Below the pieces are notes generated by a model that was given only the letters and a program-made list of their open reading frames with translations, was not told the origin of the DNA and did not search any database. 64,000 nucleotides of DNA. Origin: Macrotis lagotis (lineage: Eukaryota > Chordata > Mammalia > Peramelemorphia > Peramelidae). The stretch lies in assembly GCF_037893015.1 (NCBI RefSeq), contig NC_133666.1:624539852-624603851 (forward strand). Direction: 5' to 3'. The translations under genes and the position numbers were made by a program. Positions 14,003 to 24,000 of this stretch are shown in pieces (positions within the stretch are counted from its first letter, which is position 1; every line of letters starts with the position of its first letter).

Positions 14003-14201
14003 GGGGCAAGAAGAGAGGAGAGAGACTAAAAAACATTCAAACATTCACTGGGTTAAGGCTGCCAAGATCCCCTCTCCAGGCTCTCAGAAGGGCTCTAGAA
14101 ATAACACGTGACAATACCACCTCCAAACAAGTTGTCTCCATCTTACCTCTCAGGTACTGGCACTGTCTCTCTCCCAGGTGGCTGGAGCTCTGGGCACCCA
14201 T
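2937..14201 (-). CDS. NIBAN3: NIBAN3 (FAM129C), Niban apoptosis regulator family protein, first nine coding exons (3' part outside window)
   Basis: Coding exons in transcript order: 14147-14201, 11517-11647, 10027-10152, 6963-7059, 6100-6267, 4806-4921, 4588-4692, 3428-3590, 2937-3127. They have GT-AG borders, compatible phases, and total 1152 nt (384 codons) without a stop. The start is the ATG at 14201 (MGAQSSSHLGERQCQYLRG), which aligns with the NIBAN1 start MGGSASSQLDEGKCAYIRG; Gly2 and Ser at 5-7 suit N-myristoylation (inference). Residues about 60-190 match the PH-like region of the family (KWRDSYCVLR, 'LEFPIYLCHSFRQPICLC'). Later exons carry AFLDAVKSYRQEKGIYG and ILTNLLMQDLLPKL, then a helical, coiled-coil-prone stretch (exon 8) and EPQLAWVMEELLRPIYQGV. 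NIBAN3 rather than NIBAN1/2 is inferred from its place next to PGLS, as in human. The family is cytoplasmic or membrane-associated; NIBAN3 is best known from B cells (established knowledge). No further exon was seen from 2936 to 1, so the C-terminal half lies beyond the window. Confidence 0.93.
3598..3892. repeat. GA-rich low-complexity tract next to the NIBAN3 exon 8 acceptor
   Basis: Nearly pure A/G on the plus strand, ending in (GA)n. In the NIBAN3 transcript (minus strand) it is about 290 nt of C/U abutting the splice acceptor of the exon that starts at 3590. Confidence 0.95.
3893..4587. other. NIBAN3 intron remainder
   Basis: The right part of the intron between exon 7 (4588-4692) and exon 8. 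No coding segment and no recognisable repeat was seen apart from short G and T runs. Confidence 0.6.
4922..6099. other. NIBAN3 intron with old SINE pieces
   Basis: Holds a reverse MIR piece near 5405-5520 and a forward MIR at about 5625-5765 (GTGTGACCTTGGACATGTCA, TTTCCTCATCTGTAAAATGAGG). A short piece at about 5825-5885 matches the body of the longer SINEs at 18.0 and 22.4 kb (GGAAGAAGACCAAAATGAC). Confidence 0.6.
6616..6651. repeat. (ATCT)n microsatellite
   Basis: Imperfect TATC/TCTA tetranucleotide run that leads into the T-rich tail of the adjacent reverse SINE. Confidence 0.9.
6656..6808 (-). repeat. WSINE-type tRNA-derived SINE
   Basis: Reverse copy, about 150 bp: T-rich end, TTTTTGCAAAGCAATGGGGTTAAA, CTTGCCCAAGGCCACACAG, TAATTATTAAGTGTCTGAGG, ending CCACCTAGCTGCCCC. 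The gene-sized intron around it (6268-6962) holds nothing else recognisable. Confidence 0.92.
7195..9800. repeat. Cluster of old MIR and L2 pieces in NIBAN3 intron 3
   Basis: Between exons 6963-7059 and 10027-10152. Forward MIR-like at about 7195-7335. L2 3' part, plus, at about 7540-7800 (CTCAAATGCCACCTCCTGGAGG). Reverse MIR at about 7850-8075. L2, minus, at about 8475-9000 (CCCTGCCCTCAAAGAGCTTACATTC, then GAGTCTTGAAGGAAG). L2 3' ends, plus, at about 9080-9262 (CTCTGAAGGCAGGGACTATC) and about 9545-9790. No coding exon was seen in the interval. Confidence 0.6.
10685..11215 (+). mobile_element. L1-type LINE 3' fragment
   Basis: Carries the same 3' segment as the 2.4 kb copy (TTTGAAAGACTTGAGAACATTGG..., TACTCTCCTCCTGCCAGAGG, GACATGGCCAATGTGGGAATT) and an A-rich end. 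Heavily 5'-truncated. It lies in the NIBAN3 intron between exons 2 and 3. Confidence 0.75.
11740..11754. repeat. Poly-C run
   Basis: A C-run interrupted by one G, just upstream in transcript sense of NIBAN3 exon 2 (starts 11647). Confidence 0.8.
12170..12600. repeat. Two MIR/THER SINEs back to back
   Basis: 12170-12420 is a well preserved reverse MIR (ACACTATGCTAAGCACC, CATTTTACAGATGAGAAAACTGAGG, TTGAACTCAGGTCTTCC). 12420-12600 is a forward, more diverged copy. Confidence 0.75.
12602..12641. repeat. (ATT)n microsatellite
   Basis: About twelve near-perfect ATT units that abut the A/T-rich end of the next reverse SINE. Confidence 0.95.
12642..12952 (-). repeat. Two reverse tRNA-derived SINEs in tandem
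   Basis: 12642-12784 ends ...CTACCTAGCTGCCCC. A second copy at 12795-12950 has TTTTGTAAGGCAATGGGC..., TTAAGTGTCTGAGGCCAC and ends CATCTAGCTGCCCCC. The second is closer to the WSINE consensus used elsewhere in the window. Confidence 0.85.
13800..14032. repeat. GA-rich tract with (AG)n microsatellite
   Basis: Purine-only on the plus strand, with a pure (GA)n core at about 13950-13999. It sits about 115 bp downstream (transcript sense) of the NIBAN3 exon 1 donor. Long Ser/Leu- or Glu/Arg-rich open frames here are artefacts. Confidence 0.95.
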
Positions 14202-14238
14202 CTCCCTCTTTCCAGTAAGGACCTGCAGGAAGTTTCTT
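14202..14238 (-). other. NIBAN3: Probable 5' UTR of NIBAN3
   Basis: Reading the minus strand, a plausible acceptor (TTCCTGCAG) ends about 20 nt before the ATG at 14201. The short leader GTCCTTACTGGAAAGAGGGAG could therefore be the 5' end of a second exon, with a non-coding first exon further upstream. No CpG island or TATA box was seen nearby, so the true transcription start cannot be placed from sequence. Confidence 0.35.
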
Positions 14239-16240
14239 TTGCTTGGTTAGAATAGCTACTCAGAGAATACCCTGAGTGCACCTCCTGTTTGACAACTCAG
14301 CTAAGTTAAAAGTTAAGGTGATTTCTCTGGGATAGAACAGACCTTGGAGTTGAAGCTCTATTAACCTAAAGGCCTTAGAGCAGGGTTCCTCTAATTCAAT
14401 TTTAGCAATCTCTTATTAAAATCCTGTGACTCTAAGCCATCAGGTCCTGACATGCCACCCAAGCAAAGCCAACTCTGCATCAAGAAAGACTTGAGGGGGA
14501 AACTGAACCCTGTCCTCGATTGTACTTTAAAAAAATGGTCCAAGTCACTCCAAGAGAGAAGTGAACCTTGCATTGTGGGTGGGGGGACTCCAAAAATTGT
14601 TAATCCTCCAGAGACATGTGGGCGAGGGGTGTGTACCTTGGGGGTGTGCTGGCTCTCAGAAGGGGATGTTATGGTCACACCTGCCAACCACAGGAGTGCC
14701 AGGGCAATAATCTTAAGGGAGCACCAACCGCCTAGAAAAAGAATTTATGTTAAAGGTTGAGAAGAAAACCTTCTTATGACTTTTCAGTCACCTTCCTGAT
14801 CTTTTTATCCATATCTGTGGCTGTTGTCTATTGCCAAAGAGAAGGGAATGAGTGATGGTTAAAAAGACAATTTATGGTCTAAACTTTGTGAAACCCAAGT
14901 AAATGTTTTGGTATCATCAGCTCCTTGGGGAAATGCCTCTAGCCCCACCCTGCACCTGTTTTCTATTCTGTTTCAGTTAGAGATTTTTCCAATGCTGGTA
15001 ATTTCCTTTGGGGCTGAGAAAAGATCTTCCACAGGTGCACAAATGGTGATTTGTATTGTATATTGTACACAATCCATGTGTTCATCTTCACTGGTGCCAA
15101 GTGGCCAGCTCATCACCAGGCAACCTGTTAGTCATGGGCTAAGGCTTAGGAATTGGAGGGGGGGGGGTAGTCTAAGCGTGGCTACAGGGAAAAAACCAGT
15201 GTGTAGATGTGAGAAAGGAAGAAATGAAAATACCAGAGACTGGGACCAGATCTAACCAGTGACCGAGCCACTGGCTCTAGTAAATTCTCAGGGGCACACC
15301 TGGATCCATAAAGGGACTGAGACCAAAATGCTTTAAGTATGTCCAAGAAAGTGAGCAGAACTGAAACTGTACTATCACACCCTTCAGAGAATGCAGGAAA
15401 TCTCATCAGGCACGTGATGAGAATTTCAGGACCAAGCAGTTTAGTGTGGCACAGGGGTGTCTGGGCTTACTGCCTAAGCCAGCAGGACAGTATCCCCTCT
15501 GTTTGGTGATCTGCCCTCACCCCTAGAACAGTGACCATGACCCACCCCACCCCCTGTCATGTTTTGGGACCTTCCCAGAATGATCACCCTCCTCCTCCAT
15601 GTGATAAAAACCAAGACAATGTAGCCTCTGTTTTGTGACCTTCCCTCCTCCCTGCCAGGATAGTGGTTCAGGATACTTGAGGTTGAATGGATGTTCCAGC
15701 ACTGACCAAAGTTATGTGACCCTTCCATTCTCCATGAAGTTCTCCTAGAGATCCAGTTTCTCTGTTCCATTGGCAAGGGTCTTCACAGTAATCTTTGACC
15801 TCTGTCTTTTTCCCATCTGTTCCTTCTCCCTTGCCTGCATAATATCTACCAAATCCTCCTTCTTCATATGCCCTCTGGTGACTTCTTACCTAGTTAATCC
15901 TAGTCGAAGTGATCTCAGGGATCATTTAGCTCAGGATTTCTTACCCTAGAGTCTACCAACCTGGGGGGGGGGGGATAATTACAATTTCAAACTAAGTTAA
16001 AGGGCTATAAAACGGTTTGTACCTTTGATGCGTCAATACCACCACTAGGGGAGTAAAACCAAGAAAACATTCTACACATTAACCAACATTGTGAGTTGAT
16101 TAATTTTGGTGGATGCAACTCCTCTCAGCAGTACAGTGAGCTAGGACTACCCTAGGAGACCGGCTACGGACAATCCCCATTCAGAGGAAGAAAAACAAAA
16201 CAACAGTTAAAAAAACACAACCCTCCAGAATCTGAAATAT
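14239..16240. other. Intergenic DNA upstream of NIBAN3
   Basis: No exon, RNA gene or clear repeat was recognised apart from short homopolymer runs (a G run at about 15160 and another at about 15963). A promoter for NIBAN3 should lie here if the 5' exon is near, but no motif is decisive. Confidence 0.5.
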
Positions 16241-16249
16241 CTCTTATTT

Positions 16250-17625
16250 CTTTCCCCTTAATTCTAATTCCTCAGACCAAAAATGACTAATTTGTAAACA
16301 TGTTTAACACAAATGTGTATGTACAATATTCACCCTACTATTTGCTTCTGAGGGGAGGAGGTGGGAAGAAAATAATGTAACTTAAAAATATGCGTATGCA
16401 TGTGGATGAATGTTGAAAAACTTTCATTACATGTATCTGGAAAAATAAAATATCAATGAAAAAATACCATTACTAAGTCTTTATCCTAAAGAGACCAAAG
16501 GAAAAGGGAAAGGACCTATAAGTACAAAAAATTTTATAGCAGATCCTTTTTGTGGCAGCAGAGAATTGGAAACTGAGGGGATGCTTGTCAATTAGGGAAT
16601 GACTGAACAAGTTCTGCCATATGATTGTGATGGAATACTTTTGTACTATAAGAAAGGATACTTTCAGAAAAACCTGGGAAGACTTACATGAACTAGTGTA
16701 AAATGAAATGAGTAAAAGCACAATACTGAACCCTGCAACAGTAATTATTGAACCATAATCAACTGTGAATGACTTAGCTATTCTCAGCAATACAATGATC
16801 CAAGACAATTCCAAAAGATTTATGATGAAAAATGCTGTCCACCTCCAAAGAAAGAATTGATGGAGTCTGAATGCAGATTGAAACATACCTTTTTTTACTT
16901 TATTATTTTTTGAGAGGAGGGGTGTTACCTTTTCTTTTTTCTTTCAAGGCAATCAGGGTTAAGTGACTTGCCCAGGGTCACAGAGCTAGTAGCTGTCAAA
17001 TGTTTGAGGCTGAATTTGAACTCATGTCCTCCTGTCTCTAGAACTAGTACTATACATTCACTGTGCCACCTACTTTTTCTTTTGTAACATGGCTAATATG
17101 AAAATGTTCTTCATGACTATATATGTATAATCTATATCAATTTGTTTCCCTTCTCAAAGATGGAGGAGGGAAGAGAGGGAAAGAAAACAAAACTCAAAAG
17201 TTTAAAAATGAATGTTAAAAATTTTGCTTACATGTAATTGAGACAACTCTGAAGGACTTAAGATAAAAAAATAATAAAGAATATTATCCATCCCCAAAGA
17301 CAGAGTTGATGATGACTGAATACAGATAGAAGCATACTTTTTCTTTTACTTTATTTTTCTTGAGGTTTCTTTTATTGGGGGGGGTGGAATCTATGTTTAC
17401 TTTAACATGACTATTATGGGAATGTTTTGTATGATTATACATTTTTAATTTATATCAAATAACTTTCTCAATGAGGGGGATTGAAGTGGGAAGAAGAGAA
17501 AGAATTCAGAAGGGCAAAATTTGAAAAATGAATGTTAGAACTTGTTTTTACATATAACTGGGGGAAAATTAAAATCTATTAAATTACATGTAATTGAGAA
17601 AAAAATAAAAATTAAATGTAAAAGA
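16250..17625 (+). mobile_element. Stacked L1-type 3' fragments with one reverse SINE
   Basis: 16250-16465, 16470-16915, 17085-17265 and 17280-17625 are L1 3' UTR pieces (GGGAATGACTGAACAAGTT, GACTTACATGAACTAGTG, and TGAATGTTAAAAATTTTGCTTACATG repeated in variant form), all plus. A reverse SINE (GACTTGCCCAGGGTCACAGAG) lies at about 16925-17077. The pieces overlap in content, so at least three separate insertions are represented. Confidence 0.7.
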
Positions 17626-18019
17626 ATATCTGATTCAGGTCAATCTCTTATTTTTCAGATGAGGAAACAGAAAACCAGGTGAAGGGAAATGATTTGCCCA
17701 AGATCACAGAGAGGAGCTGAGACCAACTTCAAGTCATGTTCCTTCTACCTGCATACATCATGCTGAGAGAAATCTCCTCCAGCATCAAGCCACTCTTGGT
17801 CTCAACCCTTGCAGCTCATGTCCTCTGCCATAGATCTCCCCTTGTCATATACTATATACCTCTTACTTCATTATCAGAATTAGAGTTCCACCTTCAGCCT
17901 CAATTCTCGAGGCACCTCTTCCTCTTGTCTTTGCAGGCTTATAATCTTCAAGCCACTTTCATACTTAGGAAGACCACTGTAGTAGATGATTGTGATAGAA
18001 TGTTTTGTTATGTTGTTAT

Positions 18020-18325
18020 GTTTTTGTCCTTCATTTTTAAAGACCACAATATTAGGGAGTTGTAGCCATGACAAGCATGTGAATTGGATTTGAATGAGGG
18101 GGATGCTGTGCTAAATCACCAGCCTCCAGAGCCATCTGGGTCCAGTGGCCAGATATGAACCAAGATGACTTGCAGATGATCCTAGATTTGAAGTAGTCAG
18201 GGTTGTGACTTGCCCAAGGTCCCACAGCTAGTAAATGTCAAATGTCTGAGGAAGGACTTGAACTCCCATCCTTCTGACTCCAAGGTCAGTGCTCTATCCA
18301 CTGTGCCACCTAGTTGTCTTTTATT
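18020..18325 (-). repeat. Long (about 300 bp) tRNA-headed SINE, reverse
   Basis: The right half is the usual reverse tRNA/CORE head (GACTTGCCCAAGGTCCCACAG...TGTGCCACCTAG). The left half is a distinct body beginning TCCTTCATTTTTAAAGACCAC and including GCCAGATATGAACCAAGATGACT. The body recurs at 22370-22655 in the same order and orientation, so head and body form one element. Confidence 0.7.
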
Positions 18326-19009
18326 GTATTATAAGATGACAAGTAGGATGGTTTCAGAGAAACCTGGGAAGATTTATATGAACTGATGCAAAGTGAAGTG
18401 ACTGACTGACATGTGAATTCCTTGTGAGATTTGTCAATCACTTATCATTCAGCTTTTGTTTCTACCATTCAAATGAAGTTGCTCTCTCAAAGGTCATGTG
18501 CATCCTTCTCTGTCTGCCTCATCTGACCCTGTTCACATTGACCCTCTTCATTCTAGATACCATCAACCTTCAGCTTCCACGACACACTGCTCTCTACTGG
18601 CTCTGCCTCTGTATTGGTTCATGATTCTCTTCTTGCTCCTAAGAGTGTATCTATCCACTCCCTTAAGCCTCTGGCCTATGCCTTTTTTCACCAAACCAAA
18701 AAGTTAGAGGAAAATAACAATACATACAACTACCTAAATGCAGGGGATAGTTAACAATTCTTTTATCTCCCATTTCATTCTTCCAAAAGCTGCAACCCTA
18801 CACTACCAATTGCCAGCTAAACATGTCCACGTGGATGTCCCAATAGTATATACTAGCTCCTATATGCCTCTACCTCCCTTCCCCCTTCTTCTCATACCTG
18901 TTGATGGCTCCAACATCTTCTTAGTCACCCATGGTCCTAAGTGTTTTGATGTTTCCCTCTCTACCACCCCCCACCTCCCCATATCTGATCAATTGTGAAG
19001 TCCAATGGA

Positions 19010-19445
19010 TTCACTCAACCTGGGAAAACCTGTATGAACTCTTACAAAGTGAAGTGAGCAGAACCAGAACATTGTGTACCATATTAGCAATACTGCACAA
19101 TGATCAACTGTGAAAGACTTCTCCTTCCTCATCAAGACAATGACCCAAGACAATTCCAAAGGGCTCATGATGAAAAATGCTATCCATCTCCAGAGAGAAA
19201 ACTGGTGATTATGAATGCAGATTGAAGCATATTTTTTGCTTTACTTTTGTTTTGTTTTCTTTTGCAACATGGTTAATAAGAAAATGTTTGCTGTGATCTC
19301 ACAAATAAAATTGAAATTAAATCATTTACCTTCTTAAGGAGAGGGGAGGGACAGAAGGGAGAGAATTTGGAAGTCAAAATTTTTTATTGATTGTTAATTT
19401 TTTTACATATAATAGGGAATTATTTAATGAACTTTTAAAGAGATG
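19010..19445 (+). mobile_element. L1-type LINE 3' fragment
   Basis: CTGGGAAAACCTGTATGAACTCTTAC...GAAGTGAGCAGAACCAGAAC, then the 3' UTR with the final TTGTTAATTTTTTTACATATAAT block. A shorter piece of the same segment lies at about 18335-18410. Confidence 0.75.
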
Positions 19446-19800
19446 GTATGGAGAGTGATGCAAAGAAAATATTCTTTTGCGTGTCAGGGAACAGAACTTC
19501 TAATACCATTTGGCCAATTACTAATTGTATGGTTTTGAACAAGACACTTAACTTCTAAGTTTCAGGTTTTTTCACCTATAAAATGGTGGGTGATATTATC
19601 TACCTCATGGAGTAAATTCTATGGACCAAATGAGTAAAGTTTTTTGGAAAAAAACATGCTGTACATTGAAAAAGTGGGAGGTGGTAGCAGGGAAGAAAGA
19701 GTCAGAAATGACTCCAAATTTATGAGCATGGGTGGGTGACTGAGAAGTTGTTGTGGCCATCAACAGAATTAGGAAAGAGTATGAGAGGAAAGGGGTGCCT

Positions 19801-19945
19801 AGGTGGCATAGTGGATAAAGCACTGGCCTTGGAGTCAGGAGTACCTGGGTTCAAATCCGGTCTCAGACACTTAATAATTACCTAACTGTGTGGTCTTGGG
19901 CAAGCCACTTAACCCCATTTGCCTTGCAAAAAAACCTAAAAAAAA
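19801..19945 (+). repeat. WSINE-type SINE with intact target-site duplication
   Basis: Forward copy from GGGGTGCCTAGGTGGCATAG to the A-rich tail. It is flanked by AGTATGAGAGGAA at 19788-19800 and again at 19946-19958, so it is a relatively young insertion. Confidence 0.95.
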
Positions 19946-19999
19946 AGTATGAGAGGAAGAGGTGGGAGATAGGTCAAGGTACAGGATAGTCTACACTTC

Positions 20000-20600
20000 T
20001 AGAAATATGGTCCTTACTATCTCTCTCCTGGAATACTCTAACAGCATCTTAATTAGTGGTCCTATTGGCATACTGATCTCTCCAATTCATTCCTCATACA
20101 CAATTAAAATAATCTTCCTAATTTTAACCATGCCATTTCCCTGATTGAAGACTTGCAGTAGCCTCCTATTACCTTTAGGATCAAATACAAATTTCTTATC
20201 CTGGCTCAAGGCTCTCCAAACAACAACTCCAATTTAACTTTCCAGTCTCATTTCACACAGCCAAACTGAACTACTAAGTGTTCCCAAATCTTACCCATCA
20301 TCTCTCAATGCTACCTATCCCCCTTCATCTCTCCCAACTTCTGTCTTCCTTCAAGGTCCAGCCAAGGTAACACTTCCTTCATGAGGCTTCTTTCATCCTT
20401 CCGAACAGCGAAGAGTGACCTTGGCCTCCTCATTTTTTTTTTGCTCTCCTGTGTGAATGCCTCTCATTCCTCCCTATCCTCTTCCTTGTATCATTAGGTA
20501 TTTATTTACAGGTTAGTAGACTTGTTATTGGATCAGAAGCTTAATGAAGGCCAAAACTCTGTGGTTTTTCATACTTGAATCAGAGGAGGCACCTAAATTA
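20000..20600 (+). repeat. L2 LINE 3' part
   Basis: Shows the L2 pattern CCTCCTATTACCTTTAGGATCAAATAC, CTTCCTTCAAGGTCCAGCC and an L2-like tail with ATTATTGGATCAGAAGCTTAATGAAGG. Old. It ends just short of the PGLS 3' end. Confidence 0.6.
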
Positions 20601-20853
20601 GGGTCTGCTGACGACACTAAGAACCATCCCAGTGTGGCTGTAGGAACCATCACAAAGCACGAGAAGAATAGCACCTCGAGGACTTTTCCCTGAGAAAATG
20701 GCTAACTAAGCAGCACCCATCAGAACCTGCTCTACTGGCCCACCAGGAGAGCCCACCACAGAATACCCACCCCTCACCAAAATCCACGATTTCCTCCATC
20801 CCTTGCCAGACAGTCAAGAGTCTAGGAGACATTTACAGGGCTTAAATTCACAT

Positions 20854-20859
20854 TTTAAT
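20854..20859 (-). terminator. Candidate PGLS polyadenylation signal (ATTAAA)
   Basis: ATTAAA on the minus strand about 180 nt after the PGLS stop codon, which fits the short 3' UTR of human PGLS. No better AATAAA was seen between the stop and this point. Confidence 0.5.
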
Positions 20860-21039
20860 GTTAGATGGTCACACAAGAGAGACCATATGCAGCTCATGGG
20901 CCTGTTCTCAGGCTCACTCCCTCCCCAGGAGAGAGGATTGCTGCCTCACACCCGCCGTCTTTGTAAAAATATCAGGAGAAAGATAAGGAAGCAGTGTGCA
21001 GAGGTCAACTCTGGATCTGGCACATCTGGGCCCATGTGG

Positions 21040-24000
21040 CTATAAAATGGAATGCTTCTCAAATGGAATGGTCAGCTCTTTCGCCGCAGCTTCATCCAGG
21101 TACCAGCACAATCGCCCCGTGTGGGGCTGCACAAGTGCAGCAGGAAGCGGATTCTTTTCCTCACCTTCCAGGATGCGCTGTTTTTCCATCCCAAGAGAAA
21201 GGAAATGAAGCCCAATTCCACTCCCAACTCCCATACATTTCCCAAGGCCAAGAGAGGGAACATGAAGGCACCACAGAGTCCTCCCCCCTAAACTGGGTCA
21301 TTAAGACATTGGAGATATCAGATACTGCCATTTTGAAATCTTCCCACACCAGGGAACTTACCCTGGATGGTGTCTGTTCCCATCCCCTTAAAGGGACACC
21401 CCACAATCAGATGATCCCCCAACCCCCATTCCTCAATGTGATTATAGAATGCAAAACTGTGACTGTTACCTTCAAAACAGCTGCTTTGCTTTCTCCAGTA
21501 GCCACAAACACCACCATTCGTGCTGCATTCAGTACAGGCAGAGTGAGGGTCACCCTCTCAGGGGGTGGCTTTGGGGAATCACTGATGGGGGCTACAATTT
21601 TTTCTTTCTCCTGAGAGAAATGAGTCCAAGCAACAAGAAGAAATTAGTTGGTGCCAAAGGGAACAATCCAAGACCCTCCAACCCAAACTCCAGCCTGCAC
21701 AGGGTCTGTAATGGGGATAGTTAACTCCATTCATAGAAATTAGTGCCCTTGCCATCCTGTGAGTACTATAGCCCATCCCAGTTCAACTATCAAAGCTGGC
21801 TTACCTGGAGGAGTGGGTGGTCAGGGAAAAGTGAACACGTGTGCCCATCAGGTCCAACACCCAAAATCAGAAGATCAAAAACTGGGATTGTGTCACCTTG
21901 AAAGGCCTGAAGGAGAAGGACAAGCAAGAAAGGCCACCCCCACACCAGTCAGATGCCCAGCCTAGCCTCTGCCAAGTGAATGCTGCCCCCCCCCCATCTT
22001 TTGTGTCCATACTCAAAGCCAGCAATGTCCCAGAAGCAGAGCAGGAGGAAAGACCAGAGTTGAGATGTTTTTGAGACTGATACAGGCATTTCCTGAATTA
22101 GCTTTTCTCTATGGGGTCTAAAAGCCCTTTTTAGACCTCTCACATAAGACTTATAAGATTGAGACTGTGGCATTAGACTGTTTTAGAGAGCAGAAAATTA
22201 AGACTCAAAGGAGGCAAAATGACATCATGGGGCTAAGACAACGCAGGGGCAGGATTTGAAATCATTTCCACCAGACCTCTCTGTCAAACACTCTAGCCAC
22301 TACATCATGACCAGAGCAAAGTCAATCCTTTGCCACATTTGTCCTTTCAGGGCTAAAGTATATCCTTCATTTTCAAAGAAGACCACAACATCAGGGAGGT
22401 GATGCCATGCCAAGCATATGAATCAGATTTGAATGAAGGGGTGCTGTGCTAAAAGTCACCAGTCTCACTTTTTCCTCCAGAGTCATCCATGTCCAGTGGC
22501 CAGATATGAAAATCGGGACAACCGGAAATGCTCCTGGATGTGAGACAATAAGGGTTAAGTGATTTGCCCAAGGTCACACAGCTAGTAAGTGGCAAGTGTC
22601 TGAGGTTGGATTTGAAGGCCATTTCTCTATCCACTGCCTCACCTAGCTGCCCTGGTGGTAGCCTTTCAGGGCTAGGTCATGTGAATTGGGCCTCCTCTTC
22701 AGGCAGGGAGGGAGGGCATGCTCTTCTCCCTCCATGTAGGGGGGGATCTCATGTGGGGCCCATGCCCCACAAGCATGTATGCTCAAGACGCAGCTATGTT
22801 GTTAAGTCTTTCTCAAAGAACCAGTTGTTAGTTCAGTTTATCATTTCTATGGTCTACTTTCCCCCATTTTATCTATTTCTCTTATATTTCCCTCCCTCTG
22901 TGCTTCTTTTTTGGTTTAAGCTGCTGATTCTGCATCTGCAGTTCCTAATCTTCTAAAGCATATTTTCATGCATTGATTCTTTCCTCTGAGATCTGCTTTG
23001 ACTATATTCCCCCAAATTTTGTCTCATTGGTACCATTCTTTTTTTGCAGTTTTTAATTACTATGATTTGTTTTTTAACCTAATCAGCCTTCAGGATGCCA
23101 ATGTAAAATCTTTATTACAATGGAAGGTCTTTTTCCTGGTTATTTTAAAAAATTATTGTTTGGTATTAAAAACCATGAAATTTAGGTGCCATATGACTTG
23201 GACTTTCTGCAGATTTAATCAAACTATATAATTTTCTCTATTCAAAAGTTCTGGGTAGTTTTCTTAGCTTTTTCCCCTACAGTGTGGTATTCTAGGCTTT
23301 TAATTTATCCTGTTTTTCTGGAAGAGCTGTAATTTTGAAGTTATCTTTATGCTTTAAGTACTCAGTACTTGTATTCTTGTCTTTACTTTTCAATATAAGC
23401 TCCTGATAGCAGGGACTATTGTCCAGCAACTAGCACAAAGCAAGTATTCAATAGATATTTGCTCAGTAAAAGTTAGTTGGTTTGACTTTATGTGTACCTT
23501 CAGTTGGCTTTTGTTTTTTTTTAACCAACTTTTCTTCCACTTCTGCTTTTTTAAAACTTCCAAATCTGTCATTTTCCATTTGAGAACCTCTCTTCTTTTA
23601 GAGAGATTCACCATCATATTTTTCTTTACTGGAGAAAAGGGGCAAGGTCCAATCTGAATCTGAGTAAAACTAAACCAAAGGAGAAAAAAAAAATCAGACC
23701 ACATAGGTCTCAGGGTTTCTCTGAAGTGCCCAAATTTATAGGTTTGGAATGGAAGCAGGAAGTGAGTTGCAAGATGAAGAGTTGCTCTAGGGAAATTAGT
23801 ACAGGGAGTGCCAAGGAGGCAACTTGTCTGATTCAACTTGTTTCGCCAAAACCTGAAGCACAAGCTTATGAGGTTACATGCAGAGGTTAGGCTCATACAG
23901 ACTGCTAATATGGACCAAGATCTCTAAATACTTCAGTTTTTTCATAATGGTTGTTAAGATGGATTTTTCCTTACTATTTTGTGGATTCCATACTAATTTA

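Noticed and set aside
14239-20850. A separate gene between NIBAN3 and PGLS
   Set aside because: Open frames of 60-110 codons there fall in L1, L2 and SINE pieces or have no splice support or homology.
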